Source of the DNA: Nesterenkonia halophila
Lineage (GTDB): Bacteria > Actinomycetota > Actinomycetes > Actinomycetales > Micrococcaceae
DNA: 64,000 bases
Assembly: GCF_009467795.1 (NCBI RefSeq)
Contig: NZ_WIAX01000007.1
Span: forward strand, 1-64,000
Direction of reading: 5' to 3'
Every line of letters begins with the position of its first letter. Position 1 is the first letter of the stretch. This document shows, in pieces, positions 16,302-24,365 of this stretch. Made by a program: the position numbers and the translations under genes. The notes beneath the pieces are model-generated. The model made no database searches, had not been told where the DNA came from, and saw nothing but the letters and a program-made list of their open reading frames with translations.

Positions 16302-17726
16302 ATGCCTTATCTTCCCGCTGGATTCCCCGACGGCGCCTGGGTGCCGGACGTCGTCGTCGCGCTCGGAGAACAGTTCGCCGCCCACGGCCACGAGCTCTCG
16401 CTGGTCGGCGGGCCGGTCCGCGATCTCTTCCTGGGGCGAAGCTCGCCGGACCTGGACTTCACCACCGACGCCGACCCGGACCAGATCATCGCCGCGGTCT
16501 CCGGCTTCGCCGACGCCCACTGGGACATCGGCCGCGACTTCGGCACCATCGGGATCCGCAAGGGCGACGACATCCTCGAGGTGACCACCTACCGCGCCGA
16601 GGCCTATGACCCGGACTCCCGCAAGCCGCAGGTCAGCTTCGGCTCCCGGCTGGAGGACGACCTGGTCCGCCGCGACTTCACCGTCAACGCGATGGCGCTG
16701 CAGCTGCCGAGCTTCGAGTTGGTCGACCCGCACGGCGGGGTGCGCGACCTGGTGGCGAAGCACCTGCGCACTCCCGGCACCCCGGAGGCGTCCTTCTCCG
16801 ACGACCCGCTGCGGATGATGCGCGCGGCCCGCTTCGCCTCCCAGCTGGGCCTCGACGTCGCCGTCGAGGTCCGCGAGGCGATGACCGCGATGGCCGACCG
16901 GCTGGAGATCGTCTCCGCCGAGCGCGTCCGTGAGGAGCTGGTCAAGCTGATCACCGGCGCGCATCCGCGGCAGGGGGTGGACCTGATGGTGGAGACCGGG
17001 CTGGCCGACGTCGTCCTCCCCGAGATCCCGGCGCTGCGGCTGGCCGGCGACGAGCACCACCGGCACAAGGACGTCTACCAGCACTCCCTGCAGGTGCTCG
17101 AGCAGGCCGTGGACCTGGAGACCGACGCAGACGGTCCGGTGCCGGGGCCGGACTTCGTCCTGCGCTTCGCCGCGCTGATGCACGACGTCGGCAAGCCGCG
17201 GACCCGGCGCTTCGAGCCCGGCGGGGCGGTGAGCTTCCGCCACCACGACGTCGTCGGGGCGAAGATGACGCGCAAGCGCATGCAGGAGCTGCGCTTCGAC
17301 AAGGACTCCATCAAGGCCGTCGGCCGGCTGGTGGAGCTGCACATGCGCTTCTACGGCTACGGCGACGCCGGCTGGAGCGACTCGGCGGTGCGGCGCTACG
17401 TCACCGACGCCGGCGACCAGCTCGAGCGGCTGCACCGGCTGACCCGCTCGGACGTGACCACCCGCAATCGGAAGAAGGCCGCGCGGCTGGACCGGGCCTA
17501 CGACGACCTCGAGCAGCGCATCGCCGAGCTCGCCGAGCAGGAGGAGCTGGCCCGGATCCGCCCGCATCTGGACGGCGAGCAGATCATGGAGATCCTCGGA
17601 ATCTCCCCGGGCCCCGACGTGGGGAAGGCCTACCGCTTCCTGCTGGAGCACCGGATGGACCACGGCCCGATCGCACAGGACGAAGCCGAGCGGCTGCTGC
17701 GCGACTGGTGGGCCGAGCAGGAGTGA
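16302..17726 (+). CDS. pcnA: CCA-adding tRNA nucleotidyltransferase
   Basis: 474 residues. The nucleotidyltransferase head has LVGGPVRDLFLG (about residues 34-45) and the metal-binding pair D50-L-D52, then RRDFTVNAMA. A C-terminal HD phosphohydrolase domain has MHDVGKPRTRRF, with H294-D295. It adds or repairs the CCA end of tRNAs. It is divergent from the NUDIX gene, as in mycobacteria. No ribosome binding site precedes the chosen ATG at 16302. Its stop is only 3 bp from the stop of the convergent pcaL gene, with no terminator between. Confidence 0.93.
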   Translation: MPYLPAGFPDGAWVPDVVVALGEQFAAHGHELSLVGGPVRDLFLGRSSPDLDFTTDADPDQIIAAVSGFADAHWDIGRDFGTIGIRKGDDILEVTTYRAEAYDPDSRKPQVSFGSRLEDDLVRRDFTVNAMALQLPSFELVDPHGGVRDLVAKHLRTPGTPEASFSDDPLRMMRAARFASQLGLDVAVEVREAMTAMADRLEIVSAERVREELVKLITGAHPRQGVDLMVETGLADVVLPEIPALRLAGDEHHRHKDVYQHSLQVLEQAVDLETDADGPVPGPDFVLRFAALMHDVGKPRTRRFEPGGAVSFRHHDVVGAKMTRKRMQELRFDKDSIKAVGRLVELHMRFYGYGDAGWSDSAVRRYVTDAGDQLERLHRLTRSDVTTRNRKKAARLDRAYDDLEQRIAELAEQEELARIRPHLDGEQIMEILGISPGPDVGKAYRFLLEHRMDHGPIAQDEAERLLRDWWAEQE

Positions 17727-17729
17727 GCC

Positions 17730-19007
17730 TCAGCCGGCGTCGTCGTCCTCGTCCAGCACTCGCTGCCCGATGCTGAAGGCGGTGTTGGCCGCCGGCACGC
17801 CGCAGTAGATCGCCGCCTGCAGGAAGACCTCCTTGATCTCCGCGACGGTCATCCCGTTGCGGCGGGCCGCGCGGACGTGCATCTCCAGCTCCTCCCAGTA
17901 GCCGCCGGCGATCAGCGCGGTGAGCGTGATCGCGCTGCGGGTGGTCCGCGGCAGCCCGTCCCGCGTCCAGATGCTCCCCCAGGCGTAGTGGGTGATCAGC
18001 TCCTGGAAGTCGGCGGTGAAGTCGGTGGTCCGGGCTTGCGCGCGGTCGACATGCGCGTCGGAGAGCACCTCGCGGCGCACCCGCATGCCGGCGTCGTGGG
18101 GGTCGCCGGGGAGGCGCTCGGCGACGGCTCCGCCGGGCACCGTGCCGGACGTCCCGCCGGAGGAGGCCTCTCCCTCGGCGAGGAACGGGGCGAGCAGCTC
18201 GCGGAGCAGCCGCGCGGTCTCCTCCGGGGCCTCGGCGGGCACCAGATGCGCGGCGCCGTCGACGACGACGCTGCGCCCCTGCGCGGCACCTGCTGCGACA
18301 GCCTCGGCATCGGCGGGCGGGGTGACCGCGTCGTGGACGCCGGCCACCGCCAGCAGCGGATCGGTGATCTCGCCCAGCCGCTCGCGCAGGTCGAAGGCGG
18401 CCAGCGCGCGGCAGGCGTGGGCATAGCTGTGCCGGTCGGCGTGCTGCAGGCTGTGCAGCAGGTTCGTCGCGATCCGCGGCTGGGCGGCGAGGAACCCGGG
18501 GGCGAACCAGCGTTCGGTCGATCCGGCGACCATCGTCGGGGTGCCGGCCCGCTCGACCAGCTCGGCGCGCTCGTGCCAGGACTCGGCGGTGCCGAGGCGC
18601 GCCGCCGAGCAGAACATCGCCAGCGCGTCGGCCAGGCCCGGCCGGTCCGCGCCCAGCTGCAGGGTCACCGCGCCGCCCAGCGAGACGCCGGCGACGGCGA
18701 GTCCGGCGGAGGCGTCGACGACGCCGCGGAAGCACAGCCGCTCGATCATCGTGGCCACCGCCGCGGCGAGCTCGGCGACGCTGAAGCTCTCCGCGGCCGG
18801 GGCTCCGACTCCATGGCCGGGCAGGTCCCAGCCGATGACCTGCACACGCCCGCGCAGATGCGGCACCGCCGGCTCCCACAGCTCGCGCACGCCGGTCCCG
18901 AGCGAGGGGCCGACGATCAGCGTCGGCCGGGGCCCCGCGGATCCCGGCGCGTCGGCGGCGTCCTGCGGGGCGGTCAGCAGTGTGGGGGTCAGCTCGGGGA
19001 TGCTCAC
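17730..19007 (-). CDS. pcaL: PcaL: 3-oxoadipate enol-lactonase / 4-carboxymuconolactone decarboxylase fusion
   Basis: 425 residues from GTG 19005-19007 with GGAGGA upstream. Residues about 25-270 are an alpha/beta hydrolase (PcaD) with the nucleophile motif GVSLGGA and AGVHDAVTPP. Residues about 300-420 are a PcaC decarboxylase (RREVLSDAHVDRA ... HYAWGSIWTRDGL ... NGMTVAEIKEVFLQAAIYCG). The fused enzyme converts gamma-carboxymuconolactone via the enol-lactone to beta-ketoadipate. This fusion is typical of Actinobacteria. It is the last gene of pobA-pcaHGBL and overlaps pcaB by 4 nt. Confidence 0.94.
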   Translation of the reverse strand: MSIPELTPTLLTAPQDAADAPGSAGPRPTLIVGPSLGTGVRELWEPAVPHLRGRVQVIGWDLPGHGVGAPAAESFSVAELAAAVATMIERLCFRGVVDASAGLAVAGVSLGGAVTLQLGADRPGLADALAMFCSAARLGTAESWHERAELVERAGTPTMVAGSTERWFAPGFLAAQPRIATNLLHSLQHADRHSYAHACRALAAFDLRERLGEITDPLLAVAGVHDAVTPPADAEAVAAGAAQGRSVVVDGAAHLVPAEAPEETARLLRELLAPFLAEGEASSGGTSGTVPGGAVAERLPGDPHDAGMRVRREVLSDAHVDRAQARTTDFTADFQELITHYAWGSIWTRDGLPRTTRSAITLTALIAGGYWEELEMHVRAARRNGMTVAEIKEVFLQAAIYCGVPAANTAFSIGQRVLDEDDDAG

Positions 19008-20551
19008 AGGTCCTCCTGGGGGCGGGCGGAGTCGGGAACGTCGTCGCGGATCCGGCGGGCGGCCTCGGCGCGCAGCCGGTCGACCATCTCCGGCGCGCGG
19101 CCGAGGTAGTCGGCGGGGTCCAGCAGGCGGTCCAGCAGCGCGTCGAGTCCGGCGGCGTCGAGCCCCGCCTGCTCGAGCCGGTCGGCGGAGGCCCGCCGTC
19201 GGACCAGGTCCCGCAGAGCGCCGTGGGCACTGTCGGCGTCGTCGACGCCCGCGGACTCGCGGATCAGCGCGCTCGCCTCCTCGCGGCCGCCGTCGAGCAG
19301 CTCCGCCAGGGCGGGGACGAGGCGCTCGCCGAGCAGGCCCTCGCCGGTGAGCGTCAGATTCGCCCGCATCGCCGCGGCGTCCACGGTCATCCCCTCGGCC
19401 AGCTCGGCGACCTGGGCGGCGGCGCCGGCGGTCGCCTGCAGCAGCTGCTGCAGCGCGGTCCACTCGGCGTGCCAGGCGCCGTCGGGCCGCTCGTCGACGG
19501 CCGTCCCGGCCGCGGAGACCAGGCGTGCCAGATGGTGCGGCGCCTCCAGGGCGGTCTCGCGCAGCAGCACCGAGAGCACCGGATTGCGCTTCTGCGGCAT
19601 CGCTGAGGAGCCGCCGCGTCCGGCTCCCGCGGGCTCGCGGACCTCGGCGATCTCCGGCCGAGCCAGCTGCAGCACGTCGGCGGCCATCGTCCCGGTCGCC
19701 GCGGTGACTTCGGCCAGCGCCGAGCCCAGTCGGGTGATCGGCGCCCGAGCGGTGTGCCAGGGGGCCGACGGCGTGCGCAGCCCCAGCCGCTCGGCCAGCG
19801 CATCGACGAGGTCCTCGACGGCGACGCCGGTCGCCGGCGCGGCCCCGCTCCCAGACTCGGGCGCGGCCTCAGCTCGGGAGGTCCCGGCCAGCCGGTCGGT
19901 CAGCGCCGCCTGGGTGCCCGCCGCCCCTCCCCACTGCAGCGGCAGATCGGCGGTGACGACGTCGAGCGCCTCGGCCGCCTCGGCCAGGCTGCGCAGCCAC
20001 TGGGCTGCGCGCAGCCCGAAGACCGTCGGCAGCGCGTGCTGGGTCAGCGAGCGGGCCACGCAGAGGGTGTCGCGATGGGCGCCGGCGAGCTCGTCCAGTG
20101 CCGCCGCGGCGCGGTGCAGGTCCCTCCGCAGCGCCGCCGCCGTGCGCCGGGCGACCAGCAGCAGCGCCGTGTCCAGCACGTCCTGGCTGGTCGCGGCCAG
20201 ATGCAGCGTCTCCCCGGCCCGAGCGGCCCCGTCGGCGCGCAGCCCGGCGCGCAGCTCGGCCAGCAGCGGGATGACCGGGTTGCCGCCGCTGCGGGAGGCT
20301 GCGGCCAGGCCGGCGAGGTCGAAGTCCTCGGCCCGGGCGCGCCGGGCCACGGCCGCGGCGTCGGCGGGGTCGATCACGCCCTGCTCGCCGAGCACCTGCG
20401 ACCAGGCGGCCTCGACGTCGAGCATGGCCTGCAGCACGGCGGCGTCGCCCGCCTGCGCGGCCGCCGGGGAGCCGGCCGAGGCCGGACGCAGCAGGCCGAC
20501 GTCGGCGGTGCCGGAGACGGAGGCAGAGGCAGAGGCGTGCGAGGTGCTCAT
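19004..20551 (-). CDS. pcaB: 3-carboxy-cis,cis-muconate cycloisomerase
   Basis: 515 residues. It belongs to the fumarase/aspartase superfamily, with the signature loop GRGGSSAMPQKRNPV and the preceding TSQDVLDTALLL. It cyclises beta-carboxy-cis,cis-muconate to gamma-carboxymuconolactone in the protocatechuate pathway. It is somewhat longer than typical PcaB (about 450 residues) because of an Ala-rich insertion near residues 225-240. It lies 10 nt after pcaG and overlaps pcaL by 4 nt. Confidence 0.93.
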   Translation of the reverse strand: MSTSHASASASVSGTADVGLLRPASAGSPAAAQAGDAAVLQAMLDVEAAWSQVLGEQGVIDPADAAAVARRARAEDFDLAGLAAASRSGGNPVIPLLAELRAGLRADGAARAGETLHLAATSQDVLDTALLLVARRTAAALRRDLHRAAAALDELAGAHRDTLCVARSLTQHALPTVFGLRAAQWLRSLAEAAEALDVVTADLPLQWGGAAGTQAALTDRLAGTSRAEAAPESGSGAAPATGVAVEDLVDALAERLGLRTPSAPWHTARAPITRLGSALAEVTAATGTMAADVLQLARPEIAEVREPAGAGRGGSSAMPQKRNPVLSVLLRETALEAPHHLARLVSAAGTAVDERPDGAWHAEWTALQQLLQATAGAAAQVAELAEGMTVDAAAMRANLTLTGEGLLGERLVPALAELLDGGREEASALIRESAGVDDADSAHGALRDLVRRRASADRLEQAGLDAAGLDALLDRLLDPADYLGRAPEMVDRLRAEAARRIRDDVPDSARPQEDL

Positions 20552-20561
20552 GCCGGCCAGC

Positions 20562-21230
20562 CTACTGAGCTCCGGCGTCGCCGGTCCCCGCGCGTCCGTG
20601 CGGGCTCTGGCCGGGCGAGGCGGCGTCGTCGGGATCGTGATGGTGCGGGAACGCGAGGAACACCGTCTCGCCCTCGCCCTGCAGCCGGATGTCGAAGCGC
20701 AGCGCGCCGTCGGGCTCGCGGACGCCGATCAGCGTCTCCCGGCGGTCCGGCTCCAGCGAGGAGAGCAGCGGATCGGCGGCCAGCGCCGCGGCGTCCTCGG
20801 GCAGGTAGACGCGGGTGTGCAGGTGGTTCATCAGTCCGCGGGCGAAGACGGCGACGGCGATGAACGGCGCCTTCCCCGGCTCGGTGGCTCCGGGGTCGAC
20901 TGTGGTGAAGGTGTAGCGGCCGGCGTCGTCGACGCCGGTGCGGCCGAAGCCGGTGAACGTGTAGCCGTCGCGGACCAGCGAGCCGGTCTCGCGGGGGACC
21001 CTCCCGTGCTCGTCGGGCTGCCAGATCTCGATCATCGCGTCCGGCAGCGTCTGTCCGGCGCCGTCGGTGACGGTGCCGTAGAGCCGGATCGAGCGCGGAT
21101 GGCCGGGGGCCAGCAGCTCGCCGTCCTGCGCGTAGGGCAGCGCGTAGCCGAAGAACGGGCCCACGGTCTGGCCCGGGGTGGGCACCAGCTGGTCGTCGGC
21201 GGCGCGGGTGCTCTCGTGGTGGCTGCTCAT
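20562..21230 (-). CDS. pcaG: Protocatechuate 3,4-dioxygenase alpha subunit
   Basis: 222 residues. It has the N-terminal TPGQTVGPFFGYALP and LPDAMIEIWQPDEHGR, followed by FTGFGRTGVDDAGRYTF and IAVAVFARGLMNHLHTRVYLP, all standard for PcaG. Together with PcaH it forms the non-haem Fe(III) intradiol dioxygenase that opens protocatechuate. The alpha subunit does not carry the full iron ligand set. The ATG overlaps the pcaH stop by one base, consistent with coupled translation of the two subunits. Confidence 0.94.
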   Translation of the reverse strand: MSSHHESTRAADDQLVPTPGQTVGPFFGYALPYAQDGELLAPGHPRSIRLYGTVTDGAGQTLPDAMIEIWQPDEHGRVPRETGSLVRDGYTFTGFGRTGVDDAGRYTFTTVDPGATEPGKAPFIAVAVFARGLMNHLHTRVYLPEDAAALAADPLLSSLEPDRRETLIGVREPDGALRFDIRLQGEGETVFLAFPHHHDPDDAASPGQSPHGRAGTGDAGAQ

Positions 21231-22042
21231 CAGTGCTCCTCCGCCTCGGCGTCGTCCTCGGTCCAGGTGCGGTCGCCGCCGGTGAGCACGATGTCCCAGC
21301 GGTAGCCGGTGGCCCATTCGTGGCTGGTCAGCGAGTGGTCGTAGACCGCGACCAGCCGGTCGCGGGCGCGCTGGTCGGTGATCGACTGGTAGATGGGGTC
21401 CAGGTCGAACAGCGGGTCGCCGGGGAAGTACATCTGGGTGACGATCCGCTGGGTGAACTCCGTGCCGAACAGCGAGAAGTGGATGTGCGCCGGGCGCCAG
21501 GCGTTGTGGTGGTTCTTCCACGGGTACGGCGCGGGCTTGATGGTGGTGAACCGATACTCGCCGTCGTCGCCGGTGATCACCCGGCCGACGCCGGTGAAGT
21601 TCGGGTCGATCGGCGCGGGATGCTGGTCGCGCTTGTGCACGTAGCGGCCGGCGGCGTTGGCCTGCCAGACCTCGACGAGCTGGTTGCGCACCGGACGGCC
21701 GTCGCCGTCGAGCACCCGGCCGGCGACGACGATGCGCTCGCCGATCGGCTCGCCGTCGTGCTGGATGGTCAGGTCGGCCTCCAGCGGATGCACGTCGCGC
21801 TCGCCGAAGGCCGGGCTGACCAGTTCGATGGTCTCCGGATCGGCATGGTGCAGGCTCTTGGTCGGATGGCGCAGCAGCGAGGAGCGGTAGGGCGGGAAGT
21901 TCCGTCGCGGCTGCGTCTCGGGGGTCTCGCCGGCGGCGACGGCGTCGCGGTGCTGCTGATGGATGGCGGCGATCTCGGCCGACAGCGTCTGCTGCGACTC
22001 CATCGTCGCGGCCGGATCCAGGGGCGGGGGCTGTACGTCCAC
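21230..22042 (-). CDS. pcaH: Protocatechuate 3,4-dioxygenase beta subunit
   Basis: 270 residues from GTG 22040-22042 (GAGAGGAG, spacing 6). A later ATG (Met 14 in this reading) is possible but has no good ribosome binding site. The iron-ligand region is visible: Tyr in PAPYPWKNH, then HHNAWRPAHIHFS with the two His ligands, and FTQRIVTQMYFPGD. With PcaG it converts protocatechuate to beta-carboxy-cis,cis-muconate. It lies 26 nt after pobA in the same transcript. Confidence 0.94.
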   Translation of the reverse strand: MDVQPPPLDPAATMESQQTLSAEIAAIHQQHRDAVAAGETPETQPRRNFPPYRSSLLRHPTKSLHHADPETIELVSPAFGERDVHPLEADLTIQHDGEPIGERIVVAGRVLDGDGRPVRNQLVEVWQANAAGRYVHKRDQHPAPIDPNFTGVGRVITGDDGEYRFTTIKPAPYPWKNHHNAWRPAHIHFSLFGTEFTQRIVTQMYFPGDPLFDLDPIYQSITDQRARDRLVAVYDHSLTSHEWATGYRWDIVLTGGDRTWTEDDAEAEEH

Positions 22043-22068
22043 GTCGGACTCCTCTCGGGGCGGGGCGG

Positions 22069-23256
22069 TCAGGTGTTCGGCCAGCCGGTGTAGCACTCGG
22101 CCAGGTGCTGCATCCCGCCCGGGGAGCTGGTCAGCGTCTCCAGCTCGCCGAGCGCCCGGCGGATGCTGAACGGGTCGGCGTCGGGCGGCGTGTGCAGCAT
22201 CGCGGTCATCCAGGAGGAGAAGTGCTGGGCCCGCCAGATGCGGCGCAGCGCCTTGTCGGAGTACGCGTCCACCGGGCGGACGTCGCCGTCGACGTACCAG
22301 GCGGCCAGCGCCTCGCCGAGCAGCGCGACGTCGGCCAGCGCCAGGTTCAGCCCCTTCGCCCCGGTGGGCGGGACGGTGTGGCCGGCGTCGCCGGCGAGCA
22401 GCAGCCGGCCGTGGCGCAGCGGCTCGCGCACGAAGGAGCGGAAGGGCAGCACCGTCTTCTCCAGGATCGGCCCGGTGGCCAGCTCGAAGCCGTCCGCGCC
22501 GGCCACCCGGCGCTGCAGCTCCGACCAGATCCGGTCCTCGCTCCAGTCGGCGACGTCCTCCTCCGGGTCGCACTGGAAGTACATCCGCTGCACGGTCTCC
22601 GAGCGCTGGGAGATCAGCGCGAAGCCGTGCGGGGAGTTGGTGTAGATCAGCTCCGCCGCGCTCTTCTCCGCCTCGGCGAGGATGCCGAACCAGGCGAAGG
22701 GGTAGCTGGTGCGGTAGTCCTGGGCGCCGTCGACGGCCCGGCGGCAGAGGCTGCGCGAGCCGTCGGCGCCGACGATGACGTCGGCGACGATCTCGTGCTC
22801 GACGCCCTCGGCGTCGGTGCAGGTCAGCCGGGGACGCTCAGTCTCGAGGTCGGCCAGCGCGGTGACCGTCCAGCCGAAGCGCACGTCGCCGCCGTCGCGG
22901 GCGCGGGTCGCGGCCAGGTCCACGAAGACCTCGTTCTGCGGGTAGAGGGTGACCGTCGCGCCGACCAGCTCGTGGAAGTCCAGCGGGTGGGACTCTCCGG
23001 CGAAGCGCAGATCGATGCCGGTGTGCTCGTCGCCGAGGCTGCGCACCCTCGAGTCCACGCCGGTCTCGGTGAGCAGCCGCACTGCCTGGTCCTCCAGGAT
23101 GCCGGCGCGATGGGTGGTGCGGATCTCCTCATGCGTGCGGGCCTCGAGGACGATGGACTCCACGCCGGCGCGGGCCAGCAGATGCGAGAGCATCAGCCCG
23201 GCGGGGCCGCCGCCGACGACGGCGACCTGGGTGGTCTCGGCGGATGCGGCGGGCAC
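22069..23256 (-). CDS. pobA: 4-hydroxybenzoate 3-monooxygenase
   Basis: 395 residues. I chose GTG 23254-23256, 8 nt from GGAGG; the GTG nine bases upstream overlaps that ribosome binding site. It is a flavoprotein hydroxylase: VVGGGPAGLMLSHLLARAG binds FAD, and RLLLAGDAGHTVPPTGAKGLN is the second FAD motif. It hydroxylates 4-hydroxybenzoate to protocatechuate, feeding pcaHG next to it. It is the first gene of pobA-pcaHGBL. A perfect inverted repeat lies 120 bp upstream (23377-23393). Confidence 0.93.
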   Translation of the reverse strand: MPAASAETTQVAVVGGGPAGLMLSHLLARAGVESIVLEARTHEEIRTTHRAGILEDQAVRLLTETGVDSRVRSLGDEHTGIDLRFAGESHPLDFHELVGATVTLYPQNEVFVDLAATRARDGGDVRFGWTVTALADLETERPRLTCTDAEGVEHEIVADVIVGADGSRSLCRRAVDGAQDYRTSYPFAWFGILAEAEKSAAELIYTNSPHGFALISQRSETVQRMYFQCDPEEDVADWSEDRIWSELQRRVAGADGFELATGPILEKTVLPFRSFVREPLRHGRLLLAGDAGHTVPPTGAKGLNLALADVALLGEALAAWYVDGDVRPVDAYSDKALRRIWRAQHFSSWMTAMLHTPPDADPFSIRRALGELETLTSSPGGMQHLAECYTGWPNT

Positions 23257-23376
23257 GGGGAGCACCTCCTGAGGCGGAGCCGGGCGGTCGGGGCCGGCCG
23301 GGGCCGGTCGGGGCCGATCGACGAGGCGTCCGGCCCCGATCAGTGTGTGGTGCGGAGCACAGCGGCGGCGAACCGC

Positions 23377-23393
23377 ATCTCGTTGAACGAGAT
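23377..23393. promoter_or_regulatory. Perfect inverted repeat upstream of pobA, candidate IclR operator
   Basis: ATCTCGTT-G-AACGAGAT, 8-bp arms around one base. It is the only strong palindrome in the 202-bp gap before pobA. The two IclR regulators encoded nearby are the obvious candidates to bind it. Confidence 0.6.
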
Positions 23394-23458
23394 CGCCGAG
23401 GTGGCGCAGGCCGACGGCGGGCGGTCCGGCGGTGCGGCGGCGCTCCCCGCGCCGCGGC

Positions 23459-24232
23459 TCAGCCGCGGGCGTCCAGGGCGTCGGGGTCGAGGGAACTGGC
23501 CGCGAGGGCGCGGGAGATGCCGCGGGCGGCGGTGCGCAGGACCATCAGGGCCGAGGGCAGCACCTCGGAGTCCCGCGGGACCACGATCCCCACGGCGGCG
23601 GTCGCGCGGCCGCGGGAGTCCAGGATCGGGGCGGCCGCACCGGTGGTCTCCGGGTCGAGGAAGCCGTCGAAGGTCGCGCAGCCGTGCTGGCGGATATGGG
23701 CCAGCTCCCGGCGGATGTCGCGGTGGTGGGCGGCGAGCTCCGCGGCTCGGCGCTCCAGGAGGTCCTCGCGCACCGAGTCGGCGGCGTGGGCCAGCAGCAC
23801 CATGCCCAGGCTGGTCCGGTGGACCGGCAGGCGCTCGCCGACATGCGCCTGATTGATCGCCGCCCCCGGCCGCGAGAGGCGCTCCAGCACGAGCACCTCG
23901 TCCTCATGGAGGATCCCCAGCTGGGTGTGCTGCCGGATGACCTGGTTGACGTCCTCGAGGTACGGCTGGGCGATCCGGCTGAGGTCCGCGGCCGAGGAGG
24001 CGCGGGCGGTGAGCTCCCACAGCCGCAGCCCCAGCGAGATCCGTCCGTCGTCGTGCTGGCTCAGCAGTCCGTGCTCCACCAGCTGGCGCACCAGGCGATA
24101 GGCGGAGCTCCGCGGCAGGTCCGCGCGCCGGGCCATCGCGCCGACGCTGAGCCGGGCGTGCCGGCTGTCGAAGGTCTCGAGCACCCGCACCAGGCGGTCG
24201 ACGACGGCGTCGCCGGAGGGGGAGTTGGCCAT
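23459..24232 (-). CDS. IclR-family regulator of the pca cluster
   Basis: 257 residues. The N-terminal winged helix (about 8-70) has LSVGAMARRADLPRSSAYRLVRQLVEHG, followed by the IclR effector domain with RTSLGMVLLAHA and HGCATFDGFLDPETTGAAAPI. It lies between pobA-pcaHGBL and the divergent pcaF, so it probably senses a pathway intermediate. TACAGT is 6 nt before the ATG, so the message is probably leaderless. It differs from the second IclR gene (27,130), which is closer to classical PcaR. Confidence 0.88.
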   Translation of the reverse strand: MANSPSGDAVVDRLVRVLETFDSRHARLSVGAMARRADLPRSSAYRLVRQLVEHGLLSQHDDGRISLGLRLWELTARASSAADLSRIAQPYLEDVNQVIRQHTQLGILHEDEVLVLERLSRPGAAINQAHVGERLPVHRTSLGMVLLAHAADSVREDLLERRAAELAAHHRDIRRELAHIRQHGCATFDGFLDPETTGAAAPILDSRGRATAAVGIVVPRDSEVLPSALMVLRTAARGISRALAASSLDPDALDARG

Positions 24233-24238
24233 GGGGCG

Positions 24239-24244
24239 ACTGTA
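24239..24244 (-). promoter_or_regulatory. -10 element of the leaderless IclR gene
   Basis: TACAGT on the minus strand, 6 nt before the ATG at 24232; there is no ribosome binding site. Confidence 0.6.
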
Positions 24245-24259
24245 TCGGTGCCCGACGGG

Positions 24260-24289
24260 TTGCCGAGTGAGGCTCCTCACCCGTAATGT
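24260..24289 (+). promoter_or_regulatory. Candidate pcaF-pcaIJ promoter
   Basis: TTGCCG (24260-24265), an 18-nt spacer, and TAATGT (24284-24289). The -10 end overlaps the left half of the inverted repeat at 24288. Confidence 0.5.
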
Positions 24290-24321
24290 TCGTCCTACGT
24301 ACGCATGTGCGCAAGACGAAC
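24288..24321. promoter_or_regulatory. Imperfect 13-bp inverted repeat, probable IclR operator
   Basis: Half-sites GTTCGTCCTACGT (24288-24300) and, on the opposite strand, GTTCGTCTTGCGC (24309-24321) match at 10 of 13 positions around an 8-bp centre. The element overlaps the pcaF -10 and start region, which suits repression that is relieved by an inducer. Confidence 0.65.
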
Positions 24322-24365
24322 TTCCCGGCGCTTCGTCGGGCGGACGCTCCGAAGGAGGGGATCGC

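Noticed and set aside
16291-16306. Possible fourteenth parS site just before pcnA (TGTTCCACGTCATGCC)
   Set aside because: Only the left half matches; the right half has no palindromic partner and includes the pcnA start codon. Probably chance.
23281-23330. GGGGCCGG-type repeats before pobA as a repeat element
   Set aside because: Simple high-GC direct repeats of short units; they could form a leader hairpin but give no clear function.
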